From JAJFTV01 sp964426355 (GTDB taxonomy: Bacteria > Chloroflexota > Anaerolineae > Anaerolineales > Anaerolineaceae): 24,814 nt of DNA. Numbering within the stretch: the first letter of the stretch is position 1; each line of letters starts with the position of its first letter. The translations under genes were made by a program, and so were the position numbers. The DNA is taken from the NCBI GenBank assembly GCA_964426355.1, contig CAYRRA010000043.1, positions 1 to 24,814 of the forward strand, given 5' to 3'. The notes beneath the pieces are model-generated. The model ran no database searches and had not been told where the DNA came from. It was given only the letters and a program-made list of their open reading frames with translations. Positions 14,307 to 22,461 of the stretch are shown piece after piece.

Positions 14307-15502
14307 TTGGGGGCTAACCAGAATACTCGATCATCTTTGGAGGAACCGTTATTGTTGACGACCAGGGTGAATTTAACCTTTTTTCCAGCTAGAAAGCTAA
14401 GATCGATATTCAAGAAGGTCCAGTTCCCGTCATACGTTTCCGTCCAACTACCCAGGTTTTGGGTTGCTCCGCCATCAGCGCTGTAGTTGATCTGGAACAT
14501 GACATTGCAGTCTGTGCTGCCGCTGGTACATCCGATGATGCCGGTCAGTCGGTCGCCAGCCTGCACGTTAACCTCAGGATACACACCGTAAATGGTGCCG
14601 CCGTTGCCATCGCTGGGGATCATAATCAGGGCAGGTTCATCGTCAGTATGGTCTTTCTCCATCTTGGGTTTGTCTGTCCAGTAAATGGAACCGATTGAAT
14701 AGTTGTCGCTGGTCGCCGGCGTGCCTTTGGATGTAGACCAGGTAGCGTTTTGATATGATGCCGCGAAGTCGAGTGGTTTGTTGGGGTCAATCGAAACCTG
14801 GTCGGATGGGACGTCAATCTTTACCCAGAAGGATTTATTCTGGTTGGGACCCAACCCAAAGACCACACCATTGCCGCTGCGAAGCTGCCAATAGCCGGTA
14901 TAGGTACCGGCTTTTGCAGGTGCCGTCATCGTGACCGTGAGGTCAACCGTGCTTCCCGGTGCAACTGCAGAAGTAAAATCTACTGCGGCGGGAGCGTTCA
15001 TGGCATCCCCGCTGACGAAGACCAGGTCAAAGTCGGTCGTCCAGTTGCAGGTGCCGATGTTTTTGATGCGCCAGGTCTTTGTGAAGGCTGTTCCTGCTTT
15101 GATATCGGTACCATCAGGAATGGTGACATCGCTAATGAATTGTGCCCAGTAACAAACCGATGGTGTGCTGGTTGCTGTCGGTGGAATGGATGTGTGGGTG
15201 GGTATCGCAACCGTATCGGTGGCAGTCGGCGTGATCGGTGTTGCACTCGGCGGTAACATGGTTTCGGTGGGCGCCGGTTGTGTGGGTGTTGCCTGTTGTT
15301 CAATTGCGATACTGGTTAGCTGGGCAATCAAACTCTGCACAACGACTTCCGTCATTTGTGCCTGAACGGTTTGAGCTGCCACGGTGGATTCCAACTCGGC
15401 GATAGATATCGCTGGGGTGGGTCGAAGACCCGGAATACAGGCTCCCAATAGCGTCGCCATCAAGAGGACGGCAAGTATTGGAAGGAATTTTCTCTTTTTC
15501 AT
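14294..15502 (-). CDS. Lipoprotein with NBR1-type Ig-like domain
   Basis: 402 residues. The signal peptide MKKRKFLPILAVLLMATLLG leads to a lipobox LLGAC with Cys22, so it should be lipid-anchored on the outer face of the membrane. A short helical region (35-70) and a Thr/Pro-rich linker (about 72-115) follow. Residues 118-230 show the NBR1-like Ig domain pattern: FTKTWRIKNIGTCNW, then APAKAGTYTGYWQLRSGNGV. Residues 245-402 look like a second beta-sandwich, with YWTDKPKME and LDSFLAGKK-like strands, possibly binding. This architecture is frequent in Anaerolineae; the ligand is unknown. AGGAG lies 7 bases before the ATG. I see no good -10/-35 pair upstream. Confidence 0.83.
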   Translation of the reverse strand: MKKRKFLPILAVLLMATLLGACIPGLRPTPAISIAELESTVAAQTVQAQMTEVVVQSLIAQLTSIAIEQQATPTQPAPTETMLPPSATPITPTATDTVAIPTHTSIPPTATSTPSVCYWAQFISDVTIPDGTDIKAGTAFTKTWRIKNIGTCNWTTDFDLVFVSGDAMNAPAAVDFTSAVAPGSTVDLTVTMTAPAKAGTYTGYWQLRSGNGVVFGLGPNQNKSFWVKIDVPSDQVSIDPNKPLDFAASYQNATWSTSKGTPATSDNYSIGSIYWTDKPKMEKDHTDDEPALIMIPSDGNGGTIYGVYPEVNVQAGDRLTGIIGCTSGSTDCNVMFQINYSADGGATQNLGSWTETYDGNWTFLNIDLSFLAGKKVKFTLVVNNNGSSKDDRVFWLAPKMVR

Positions 15503-15854
15503 TTTGTATCTCCTAAAATATCACCTTGTCATGCATATTTATTGACGTTTCGTCTCATTGAAAAGTTCCATTTGGACAAGGGATTTGTGTGGGTAAGTAA
15601 ATATCCAATCCTTCTATCTACGATAAATTAACCCAATGGTTTTACTTTTCGATGTGCATACCCAAAAAACGCAGAAGTTCACTCGTGATTGCAGGCGTTA
15701 AATTCATTTTGCAGACATATCCCATTCGATATACGAATCGAGATCCGGCAAACCATCGTCCCTGCTCTACTGGATGACTTTGCTGCGGGAGAATGGTTAA
15801 AATCTTTTTTCCCGCACTCAGGATATTATATTACCGTTGGGATAAATCAGGAAG
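15503..15854. other. Intergenic region, no gene seen
   Basis: About 350 bases upstream of the lipoprotein gene and downstream of the lytic transglycosylase gene. Apart from the ribosome-binding site at its left edge and the terminator at its right edge, I see only a short inverted repeat, ATTCG/CGAAT, near 15727-15740. No convincing promoter hexamers or coding frame were found. Confidence 0.5.
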
Positions 15855-15897
15855 AAAAAACACCCCGCTCTCACATGCTTATGAAGAAGGGGTGTTT
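15855..15897 (-). terminator. Terminator of the lytic transglycosylase gene
   Basis: On the minus strand AAACACCCC (15897-15889) pairs with GGGGTGTTT (15866-15858), and the T run continues to 15855. The loop is long (22 bases). It begins about 20 bases after the stop at 15918. Confidence 0.8.
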
Positions 15898-15917
15898 GTG
15901 GGGGAGCTCGTTTGAGA

Positions 15918-16484
15918 TTATTGATAGTTTTGATAGATTTGGAGGACGATGTCGGCGTAATAATAGCCAACATCCATTGGACCGTATGCTTTTAATGCAT
16001 CACGCAGATTGCCGTATTTATTTACCAACCCCGATAGCATGGTTACGCCGTAGGAAATGTTAAATTCCGGGTTGAAGAGCTCATCCATGCTGGGGCGCTG
16101 TGCGAAACAGGGACCGTTGGGGCACATGAAGCTGGCAGCGATCCCATCACGCGGCATAACCTGCATTAAACCCACCGCGCCGCTTTTGGAATATGCCTGC
16201 GGGTTGCCCCCGCTTTCTTGCAGCATTACCGCAGCAATCAGGCGCGGTTCCAGCCCGTTTTGTTGGGCATAACTTTCGATCCATCCGCACCATTGCCGCA
16301 CCGATTCGGGATAACTGCCGGGCAGCGAGCAGTTGTTTCCTGCGCCGGGATGGTTGGCGGCTTCTATTGCTTCCGGGGCAGATGCCTCTACCATTTTAGG
16401 AGAGGAAATCAAATCGGTGACGAAGACCAGCGTCAGAACGCCTAGAAGGATACCGGGTAAAAGTGCAACAGGTGAAAATCTCAT
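15918..16484 (-). CDS. Lytic transglycosylase (SLT domain)
   Basis: 188 residues. One hydrophobic N-terminal segment (about 6-24, LLPGILLGVLTLVFVTDL) serves as a signal or membrane anchor. The SLT domain spans about 60-185: YAQQNGLEPRLIAAVMLQES has catalytic Glu90 in the ES pair, followed by GNPQAYSKSGAVGLMQVMP, then FNPEFNISYGVTML and the closing AYGPMDVGYYY. It cleaves the MurNAc-GlcNAc bond of peptidoglycan outside the membrane. Three cysteines (52, 66 and in MCPNGPC) may form disulphides. The AYNxG motif usual near the end is altered to AYGPM. It is a stand-alone gene with its own promoter and terminator, divergent from the TGT operon. Confidence 0.9.
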   Translation of the reverse strand: MRFSPVALLPGILLGVLTLVFVTDLISSPKMVEASAPEAIEAANHPGAGNNCSLPGSYPESVRQWCGWIESYAQQNGLEPRLIAAVMLQESGGNPQAYSKSGAVGLMQVMPRDGIAASFMCPNGPCFAQRPSMDELFNPEFNISYGVTMLSGLVNKYGNLRDALKAYGPMDVGYYYADIVLQIYQNYQ

Positions 16485-16515
16485 CTTTTAGCTCTCACAT
16501 TCCTTTGTTGTTCTA

Positions 16516-16544
16516 ATGATAGCACAAATGTTCTATTCTTACAA
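16516..16544 (-). promoter_or_regulatory. Promoter of the lytic transglycosylase gene
   Basis: On the minus strand: TTGTAA (16544-16539), a 17-base spacer, TATCAT (16521-16516). The transcript would start near 16509, leaving a 25-base leader with a GAGAG ribosome site before the ATG at 16484. Confidence 0.6.
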
Positions 16545-16590
16545 GAACCAGGTTTTTTGTAGGATGAATGTGTTCAAGCCACATTCCCGT

Positions 16591-16596
16591 TATAAT
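16591..16596 (+). promoter_or_regulatory. -10 box of the RNA-modification operon (leaderless candidate)
   Basis: A perfect TATAAT that ends 8 bases before the ATG at 16605, so the transcript should begin within a base or two of the start codon. No clear -35 element and no ribosome-binding site are seen. Confidence 0.5.
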
Positions 16597-16604
16597 GTGA
16601 GTGT

Positions 16605-17723
16605 ATGCAAACCCTTGAGATGGATCATTCCCTTTCGCTGCCCCACGGAAACTTGCTTTACCCGGCTTTTCTTCCGGATGGCACCTACGGCGTGGTACGT
16701 TCGCTTGACGCCGCTGACCTGGAAGCCTGCCAGGTGCAGGCGGTGATGATGAACAGCTTTCACCTGATGCAGCGCCCTGGCACCTCGACCGTGCAATCTC
16801 TGGGCGGATTGCATGCCTTTAGCGGCTGGCAGGGACCGATTTTTACCGATTCGGGTGGTTTCCAGGCTTGTTCGCTGATCCGTGAGAACGCGAAGTTTGG
16901 GAGCATCCACGAAAAAGGATTGACGTTTCAACCGGAAGGAGCAGCTCGCAAGTATCAGCTTACACCGGAGAAGAGCATACAGCTCCAGGCGGCGATGGAC
17001 AGCGATGTGCTCATCTGCCTGGATGAGTGCACGCACGTCGATGCGCCTGTTGAGGAACAGCGCTGTGCGGTGCAGCGCACAATTCCCTGGGCAAAAAGAA
17101 GTAAGCAGGCTTATAACCAGCTTGGGGAACAAAAAAAGTGGGACGATTTCAATCGCCCCCGGCTGTTTGCAGTGATCCAGGGCGGTGGTGAACCTGACCT
17201 ACGCCGGATGTGCGCCGATGCACTGCTGGAGATTGGGTTTGATGGGTTTGGTTTTGGCGGCTGGCCCCTGGATGGTGAGGGCAATTTACTGGAGGAGATC
17301 CTCTTGCTCACCCGCCAACTGGTTCCGCGCCCGTTTCCCATGCATGCATTGGGGGTTGGGCATCCGTATAATGTCGCTGCCTGTATTGGCATGGGATATG
17401 ATCTCTCCGACAGCGCCATGCCCACACGCGACGCCCGGCATGGGCGGTTGTATATCTACAACCAACCCATCGGGCAAATTCAACCGTTTGGCAGCCGGGA
17501 TTGGATGCGCTACCTGTATATCAACGATGAGCGCTACATCCGCATGGATGCACCCATCTCTTCCGAATGTGACTGCCCGGTCTGTCGGCGCTATTCGTTA
17601 GGGTACCTGCGGCATCTCTTTAAGATGAACGATACGCTTTTTCAACGTTTGGCAACCATGCACAACCTGCGGTTTATGACCCAACTGACTTCCCGCATTC
17701 GCGAGGTGCAAAATGGCGGATGA
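16605..17723 (+). CDS. tRNA-guanine transglycosylase family protein, divergent paralogue
   Basis: 372 residues, the length of bacterial Tgt. These enzymes exchange guanine for a 7-deazaguanine base in RNA. The catalytic set is present: TDSGGFQ with Asp82 as base, LDECT (140-143), VIQGG with Gln192, and the nucleophile Asp269 in LSDSAMPTRDARHG. The zinc site is complete: Cys322, Cys324, Cys327 and His353, the last 26 residues after the third Cys as in Tgt. The preQ1-recognition loop, usually GGLxVGE, here reads GGWPLDGEG (218-226), and YLMGVG is HALGVG. The substrate may thus differ from the normal one. The start lies just after a -10 box. The end overlaps the next gene by 11 bases. Tgt proper is not excluded. 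Confidence 0.82.
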   Translation: MQTLEMDHSLSLPHGNLLYPAFLPDGTYGVVRSLDAADLEACQVQAVMMNSFHLMQRPGTSTVQSLGGLHAFSGWQGPIFTDSGGFQACSLIRENAKFGSIHEKGLTFQPEGAARKYQLTPEKSIQLQAAMDSDVLICLDECTHVDAPVEEQRCAVQRTIPWAKRSKQAYNQLGEQKKWDDFNRPRLFAVIQGGGEPDLRRMCADALLEIGFDGFGFGGWPLDGEGNLLEEILLLTRQLVPRPFPMHALGVGHPYNVAACIGMGYDLSDSAMPTRDARHGRLYIYNQPIGQIQPFGSRDWMRYLYINDERYIRMDAPISSECDCPVCRRYSLGYLRHLFKMNDTLFQRLATMHNLRFMTQLTSRIREVQNGG

Positions 17724-18528
17724 ACGCCTGGATGAGCTTGTCTCAATGGTGCGTGCCAAAGCGATGTACCAGACGCTCAGCGAAGACCTGGTGCGCGCGG
17801 TGGGGCTGCAAGAGCTGGGCAAACGCCGCAGCTTGAAAGAAGCCGTTAAGCAAACGCGGGCGCGCCTGCACCAGGTGGGGGGTGCGTATCTGGGGGGTGG
17901 AATTGATTATGCCCAGTTGAAAGACACTTTGCTTCAGCTACCGGGCAGTCTGCAAGACTTGGCGCTACAGGAGTTTTGCCGCCAAAGTATGGCTGCTCAC
18001 GCTTCAACGCGCGAGAGATTGCCAATCCTGGCAGATTTTTATCGAACGATATTTGCCGATTTACCCCCCCCGCATACACTTTTGGACATTGCCTGTGGGT
18101 TGAACCCCCTGGCGCTGCCGTGGATACCCTTGCCGCCGGATGCAGAATACTTCGGCATGGATATCTTTGGCGATATGATCGCATTTTTGAACGCATTTCT
18201 GACGCACGTGGGGCAGCCGGGTTCTTTTCAGGTATATAATGTGGTTCAGGGGCTGCCGGTTGACCTGCCGACGGTGCAAATGGCAATGCTCCTTAAGACC
18301 GCCCCCTGCCTGGAACAGCTTGAAAAAGGCGCTGCCCGACGGCTGCTGGAAGCCATCCGTACTGATTTTTTGTTGATCTCATACCCGGTTTACAGCCTGG
18401 GCGGACGTTCAAAAGGGATGGCGGTGAATTATGAAAAACAGTTTTACGAACTGACTGAGGGAAAGAACTGGACGGTAAAACGGTTTGACTTCACAACAGA
18501 ATTGGTTTTTCTGCTGGATTGTCGTTGA
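17713..18528 (+). CDS. 16S rRNA m7G1405-type methyltransferase (FmrO/Arm/Rmt family)
   Basis: 271 residues, within the family range. A helical N-terminal part (1-95) precedes the Rossmann methyltransferase domain. Family signatures are in order: HASTRERL (96-103), the SAM loop LLDIACGLNPLALPW (123-137), YFGMDIFGDM (146-155), MLLKTAPCLEQ (192-202) and SYPVYSLGGRSKGM (223-236). These match the aminoglycoside-resistance enzymes ArmA, RmtA-H, Sgm and FmrO, which methylate N7 of G1405 in the 30S decoding centre and confer 4,6-deoxystreptamine resistance. Every signature looks intact, so activity is likely. The gene overlaps the TGT gene by 11 bases. There is no sign of a mobile element or an aminoglycoside cluster, so a housekeeping role is at least as likely as resistance. 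Confidence 0.87.
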   Translation: MADERLDELVSMVRAKAMYQTLSEDLVRAVGLQELGKRRSLKEAVKQTRARLHQVGGAYLGGGIDYAQLKDTLLQLPGSLQDLALQEFCRQSMAAHASTRERLPILADFYRTIFADLPPPHTLLDIACGLNPLALPWIPLPPDAEYFGMDIFGDMIAFLNAFLTHVGQPGSFQVYNVVQGLPVDLPTVQMAMLLKTAPCLEQLEKGAARRLLEAIRTDFLLISYPVYSLGGRSKGMAVNYEKQFYELTEGKNWTVKRFDFTTELVFLLDCR

Positions 18529-18566
18529 ACACATAAACGAAACAACCCTAATCAAGGAGGTGTCGA

Positions 18567-20084
18567 TTGTCTCAGAATTTTTCGGGTCTTTTTTCGGCGT
18601 TGAAACCGGTGGTCGGTTCCGGTGTGGTGGTTGAGGAAACGCGTCAACTGGATGCTTTCCACGGCGTCCTGCTGCAAACATCCGGCGACCTGGCGGTTCA
18701 ACTGGGTGACGAAGAAAAAATTGTCCTGCAAGGGGAAGATAATATCCTGCCCCTGGTGGAAACGGTGGTGGTGGATGGTGTGCTCAAAATTCGCTTCAAA
18801 CCGAGCCTATCCCTTAACTTCAAACGCCACCTTTCCTTTGTCCTCACTGCCCGCAGCCTGGATTGGGTTGAGAGCGATTCCTCCGGTGAGATTGATTTGC
18901 CGGCGATGAAGGTGGAACAGCTTACGCTGGCGACGAAGAGCTCCGGCGGGATTGAGGCTGGCAAGATTGAAACAGGTGAGTTGACGACACAGCAAACCAG
19001 TTCCGGTAAAATTGAGCTGGCAGGATTGGATACCGTGCGTTGGAACGCAAAACTTACCGGTTCGGGTGATTTGCTGGTCCCTGAGGGCAGGGCACAACAG
19101 TTGACCCTGCGCCTGACCAGTTCCGGCGCTGTGGCAGCGGCAGGTGTCATGAGCACCCCGGAGCTGGCTGAGGAATCGAAAATCGAGATTACCGGCTCCG
19201 GCGGTGTTGAGGTGGGTGCGGTACATGCCGTGAAAAGCGATTTCCGCCTGACCAGCTCCGGAAAACTGACTATCGGCGAAATCAACACGCAGGAATTATC
19301 CGCTCGCCTGAGCGGTTCGGGAGATTTGAAAATCCTGCAGGGGAAAGCTGAGAGCCAATTGGTGGAACTCATCAGCGCCGGAAAACTGCTGGCTGGCGAT
19401 TTGAATGCAGGTGCGAACCCGGCTGTGGTATGCACATTCAAGCTGAGCGGTTCAGGCAACGCCTTTACAGGCGAAGTAAAAGCGAAGAAAGTGGAGATCA
19501 AAGTGGTCAGTTCGGGCAATCTCAACATTCGCCAGCTCGAAACGCCCAGCCTGGCGGCTTCGCTCTCAGGCTCCGGGAATCTCTCCATCACCGAAGGCGC
19601 AGTGGATGAAATGGATATCCGGCTGAGCAGCGGCGGCGACCTGATTGTCAGTACCCTTTCCGCCCCGCAAACAGCAGCAAAAAATGTGCGTATCCATGTC
19701 TCGGGTTCCGGTAAAGCCCGCCTGGGGGCGTTGCACGCCCAGTTGGTTGAACTGGTCGCGACCAGTTCGGGCGACCTGCGCGTTGAGCATCTACAGGCGG
19801 ATGAACTGAATGCTGAGGTGAAAGGTTCCGGCAGTGTGAAAGTGCGCGGCGGTGCCGTGCAGCAGGCAAAGGTGAAAGTGGTCAGCGGCGGTGATTTTAA
19901 TGGCTCCGAGTTGACAGTTCAACGGGCGCATGTCCACACCAGTGGTTCCGGTGAAATCCGGCTGCATGTGGAAGAGCGGTTGGACGCGCGCGTCACAAGC
20001 TCCGGCGACGTGGTTTTCAGCGGCAGCCCGATCATCTCCTATTCCAGCGAAGCTCCCGGCGAGGTCAGGCGCGCAAAAAAATGA
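18567..20084 (+). CDS. GIN/DUF2807-like beta-solenoid protein without signal peptide
   Basis: 505 residues. The TTG start has AAGGAGG (18554-18560) 6 bases upstream, a very strong ribosome site. Residues 15-100 look like a GIN-type opening (LDAFHGVLLQTSGDLAVQLG). From 105 to 480, a turn of SSG or GSG type recurs every 20 residues (105, 125, 145, 165, 185, 210, 230, 250, 270, 295, 315, 335, 355, 380, 400, 420, 440, 460, about 480), mostly alternating SSG with GSG from 165 on, which fits a beta-helix. Each fourth step is 25 residues, giving an 85-residue higher-order repeat. Known DUF2807 proteins are usually exported, yet no signal peptide or anchor is visible here. Function unknown; its place between two methyltransferase genes suggests a link. 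Confidence 0.8.
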   Translation: MSQNFSGLFSALKPVVGSGVVVEETRQLDAFHGVLLQTSGDLAVQLGDEEKIVLQGEDNILPLVETVVVDGVLKIRFKPSLSLNFKRHLSFVLTARSLDWVESDSSGEIDLPAMKVEQLTLATKSSGGIEAGKIETGELTTQQTSSGKIELAGLDTVRWNAKLTGSGDLLVPEGRAQQLTLRLTSSGAVAAAGVMSTPELAEESKIEITGSGGVEVGAVHAVKSDFRLTSSGKLTIGEINTQELSARLSGSGDLKILQGKAESQLVELISAGKLLAGDLNAGANPAVVCTFKLSGSGNAFTGEVKAKKVEIKVVSSGNLNIRQLETPSLAASLSGSGNLSITEGAVDEMDIRLSSGGDLIVSTLSAPQTAAKNVRIHVSGSGKARLGALHAQLVELVATSSGDLRVEHLQADELNAEVKGSGSVKVRGGAVQQAKVKVVSGGDFNGSELTVQRAHVHTSGSGEIRLHVEERLDARVTSSGDVVFSGSPIISYSSEAPGEVRRAKK

Positions 20085-20091
20085 TGTGGGT

Positions 20092-20943
20092 ATGAACGAG
20101 AAACCTGCACAACCCGATGATAAGCGTACTGAGCTGATTGCCCTGGCACAGCATATTCTGGCGGCTCCTAAGTATCAAAAGCTGGGGATACCGCCGGAAA
20201 CGGTGATCGACCTGTTGGAAGGGGAATACGCCCACAACACAAACCGTAAGACGCTGGAGAAAAAGGTGCGCCAGAAGCTGCACAATATCATGGCGCCGTA
20301 CCTTGAAAAGCTGGATTACCGCCAGGCGGTCACCTGGTTGGATGATTTATCCGGTGATGCAAATGAGGAACCTGTTCGGGAGGTGTGCGAGCGGATCATG
20401 CAAACGCATGCCTCCACGCGCGAGCGGCTCCCCTTTCTTGACGAATTTTACCGGCGAATCTTTGAGGTGGTGGGGAAGCCGGGTAGCCTGCTCGACCTGG
20501 CGTGCGGCTTACACCCCTTCTCATTCCCGTGGATGGGACTGCCCGCATCGCTCCGTTTTTACGCATACGATATTCACCAACCGCGCATTGACCTGATCCA
20601 GAAGTTTTTTGGCATGCTGGGCATGGAACCCCTGGCGGAGGTGCGGGATGTGCTGGTGCACCCACCGGAACAGCCCGCCGATATGGCTTTACTTTTCAAA
20701 GAAGCGCATCGTATGGAGAAGCGGCAGCCCGGCTGCAGCCGTTCCTTATGGATGGCACTGCGCGTTCGTTATCTGCTGGTTTCACTGCCGTCGGTCAGTT
20801 TGCATGGCAGCCATGACCTGGAGGAAAAACACCGCAGCCTGGTTTTGAACACCATCGCAGGTTTGCCCTGGAAGGTGACCGAACTGGTTTTTCCCGGTGA
20901 GATTGTCTACATCCTGGACAAAGGAGAACCACACGGTGGCTAG
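20092..20943 (+). CDS. FmrO/Arm/Rmt-family methyltransferase, diverged second paralogue
   Basis: 283 residues. HASTRERL (106-113) is identical to the first paralogue, and the SAM loop LLDLACGLHPFSFPW (133-147) and YAYDI (157-161) are conserved. The later catalytic blocks are not: LLKTAPCLE becomes LLFKEAHRMEK (200-210), and SLGGRSKGM becomes SLHGSHDLEE (236-245). SAM binding should persist, while the target-side residues have changed, so it may use another base, act as a partner of the first enzyme, or be inactive. The ATG at 20092 lies 7 bases after the solenoid gene and is preferred over upstream starts inside that gene. It overlaps the next gene by 8 bases. Confidence 0.82.
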   Translation: MNEKPAQPDDKRTELIALAQHILAAPKYQKLGIPPETVIDLLEGEYAHNTNRKTLEKKVRQKLHNIMAPYLEKLDYRQAVTWLDDLSGDANEEPVREVCERIMQTHASTRERLPFLDEFYRRIFEVVGKPGSLLDLACGLHPFSFPWMGLPASLRFYAYDIHQPRIDLIQKFFGMLGMEPLAEVRDVLVHPPEQPADMALLFKEAHRMEKRQPGCSRSLWMALRVRYLLVSLPSVSLHGSHDLEEKHRSLVLNTIAGLPWKVTELVFPGEIVYILDKGEPHGG

Positions 20944-22432
20944 CCAGGCAGAGAACCCTTCGCAGCCTTCTCCGCAGGCGCAGGCACTGGAGCGTTTTCG
21001 CCAACTACTGGCTGAGCGCGATTTTGCATTGCTTTCCGCCGAGCTGGAGCGCCCGCTGCATACCGCCATCCGTGCAAACCGTTTGAAGACGGACCCCGCA
21101 GAAGTTTTAGCGCGCTGGCAGCAGTGGTACGGCTGGCAGACCGAACCGATCCCCTTTTGTGAAGAGGGCTTGTGGATTAAACACAGCCCTGAACCCGTCA
21201 GCCAGACGGCAGAGCACCGACTGGGTTTTTATTACATCCAGGATGCCGCCTCCATGCTGCCGGTTTCGCTGTTTGACATGCAAGCCGGAACGCACCCGCT
21301 GATCCTGGATATGGCTGCTTCCCCCGGCGGAAAAACCACGCACCTGATTGACCGCAGCGCAGACCTGGGGCTGGTGGTGGCGAATGACCCCAGCCGCGAC
21401 CGCATTACCATGCTGCGCATGGTGTTGCAGAACTGGGGCGCGCTCAACAGCGCGGTGACGCGCTTCCCCGGCGAGCAGCTCGGCGCATGGTATCCGGATA
21501 CCTTCGACTACGTGCTGCTGGATGCGCCATGCAGTATGCAGAACCTGCGCAGCACTGAGGCGCGACCGATGCAGAGCATTTCGGATCGCGAGCGCCAGAT
21601 GCTCTCAGGGCGGCAGGAACGCTTGCTGCTCAGCGCCTTGCAGGCGCTCAAGGTGGGCGGGCAGGTGGTGTATTCAACCTGTACGCTGGAACCGGAGGAG
21701 GATGAGGCTGTTTTGGATGCGGTTTTACGTCAGACCGGTGGGGCGGTTCAACTGGTGGAAACCGCCAGCCGCATCGATCGTGCTGCGCCGGGGCTGGTGC
21801 GTGCGGAGATCGCTGGTCAGGTGCAGGAATTTGTTCCTCAAGTGGCGCATGCTATGCGCCTGTGGCCGCATATTTTCGGTACCTCCGGTTTCTTCGCTGC
21901 GTTGCTGACAAAGCAGGATGCAATCGGTGGGGAACGCCAGGTGCTTCAGCAAAAGGCTTCCATGCCGCGTGGTTTGAAATCGCTCAAACCGAAGGAAGCG
22001 CGCGCGGTGTTGAATCAGTTGGAACAAAACTATGGCTTCGATTTTTCTCCGGTGATGTCTTCGCAGGGGTTGTCCTTGTGGCGCAACCGGGAGGTGTTGT
22101 ATGCGATACCGGATGCCTGGTGGGAAAATTTTGCCCAACTGCCTTTCCAGGCGGTGGGGATGCGCATAGCGGAGGAGGGCAAGGAGTTGATCCCATCGCA
22201 TGAATGGACGGCGCGCTTTGGTCTGTCGTTTGGCGCGGGCGTGGTGACCATCTCGCCCGATCAGGCAGCCGCCTGGCTGCGCGGCGAAGACCTGCCCACA
22301 GCGGGGGATGCTGCGCATAAAACCGGTCAGGTTGTGGCGGTGCGTGACGAGTTGGGACGGTTTTACGGGCGCGGCAAGCTGCTGGCGAACCGGCTGCGAA
22401 ATCTTCTCCCGTCCCGCCTGGTGTATGGATGA
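20936..22432 (+). CDS. RsmF-like NOP2/Sun family rRNA m5C methyltransferase
   Basis: 498 residues with a GTG start; AAGGAG lies 9 bases upstream, inside the preceding gene. The N-terminal domain includes TAIRANRLKTDP; the SAM loop is ILDMAASPGGKTTHL (123-137); DAPCS (196-200) carries Cys199; and YSTCTLEPEEDE has the catalytic Cys249. Both cysteines needed for m5C chemistry are present. The C-terminal third (about 330-498) resembles the extra domain of RsmF/YebU, which methylates C1407 of 16S rRNA, rather than RsmB. After DAPCS the usual GEGMFR is replaced by MQNLRS. If it acts on C1407, its site is two bases from G1405, the target of the FmrO family encoded upstream. Other C targets are possible. 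Confidence 0.85.
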   Translation: MASQAENPSQPSPQAQALERFRQLLAERDFALLSAELERPLHTAIRANRLKTDPAEVLARWQQWYGWQTEPIPFCEEGLWIKHSPEPVSQTAEHRLGFYYIQDAASMLPVSLFDMQAGTHPLILDMAASPGGKTTHLIDRSADLGLVVANDPSRDRITMLRMVLQNWGALNSAVTRFPGEQLGAWYPDTFDYVLLDAPCSMQNLRSTEARPMQSISDRERQMLSGRQERLLLSALQALKVGGQVVYSTCTLEPEEDEAVLDAVLRQTGGAVQLVETASRIDRAAPGLVRAEIAGQVQEFVPQVAHAMRLWPHIFGTSGFFAALLTKQDAIGGERQVLQQKASMPRGLKSLKPKEARAVLNQLEQNYGFDFSPVMSSQGLSLWRNREVLYAIPDAWWENFAQLPFQAVGMRIAEEGKELIPSHEWTARFGLSFGAGVVTISPDQAAAWLRGEDLPTAGDAAHKTGQVVAVRDELGRFYGRGKLLANRLRNLLPSRLVYG

Positions 22433-22461
22433 CCTCCTGTTGTCATTGACTGGCGGGAAGT

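Noticed and set aside
18698..19591. Long minus-strand open frame (297 codons) opposite the solenoid gene
   Set aside because: It mirrors the periodic SSG/GSG repeats of the real gene; the Pro/Ser-rich translation is the reverse of the repeat codons.
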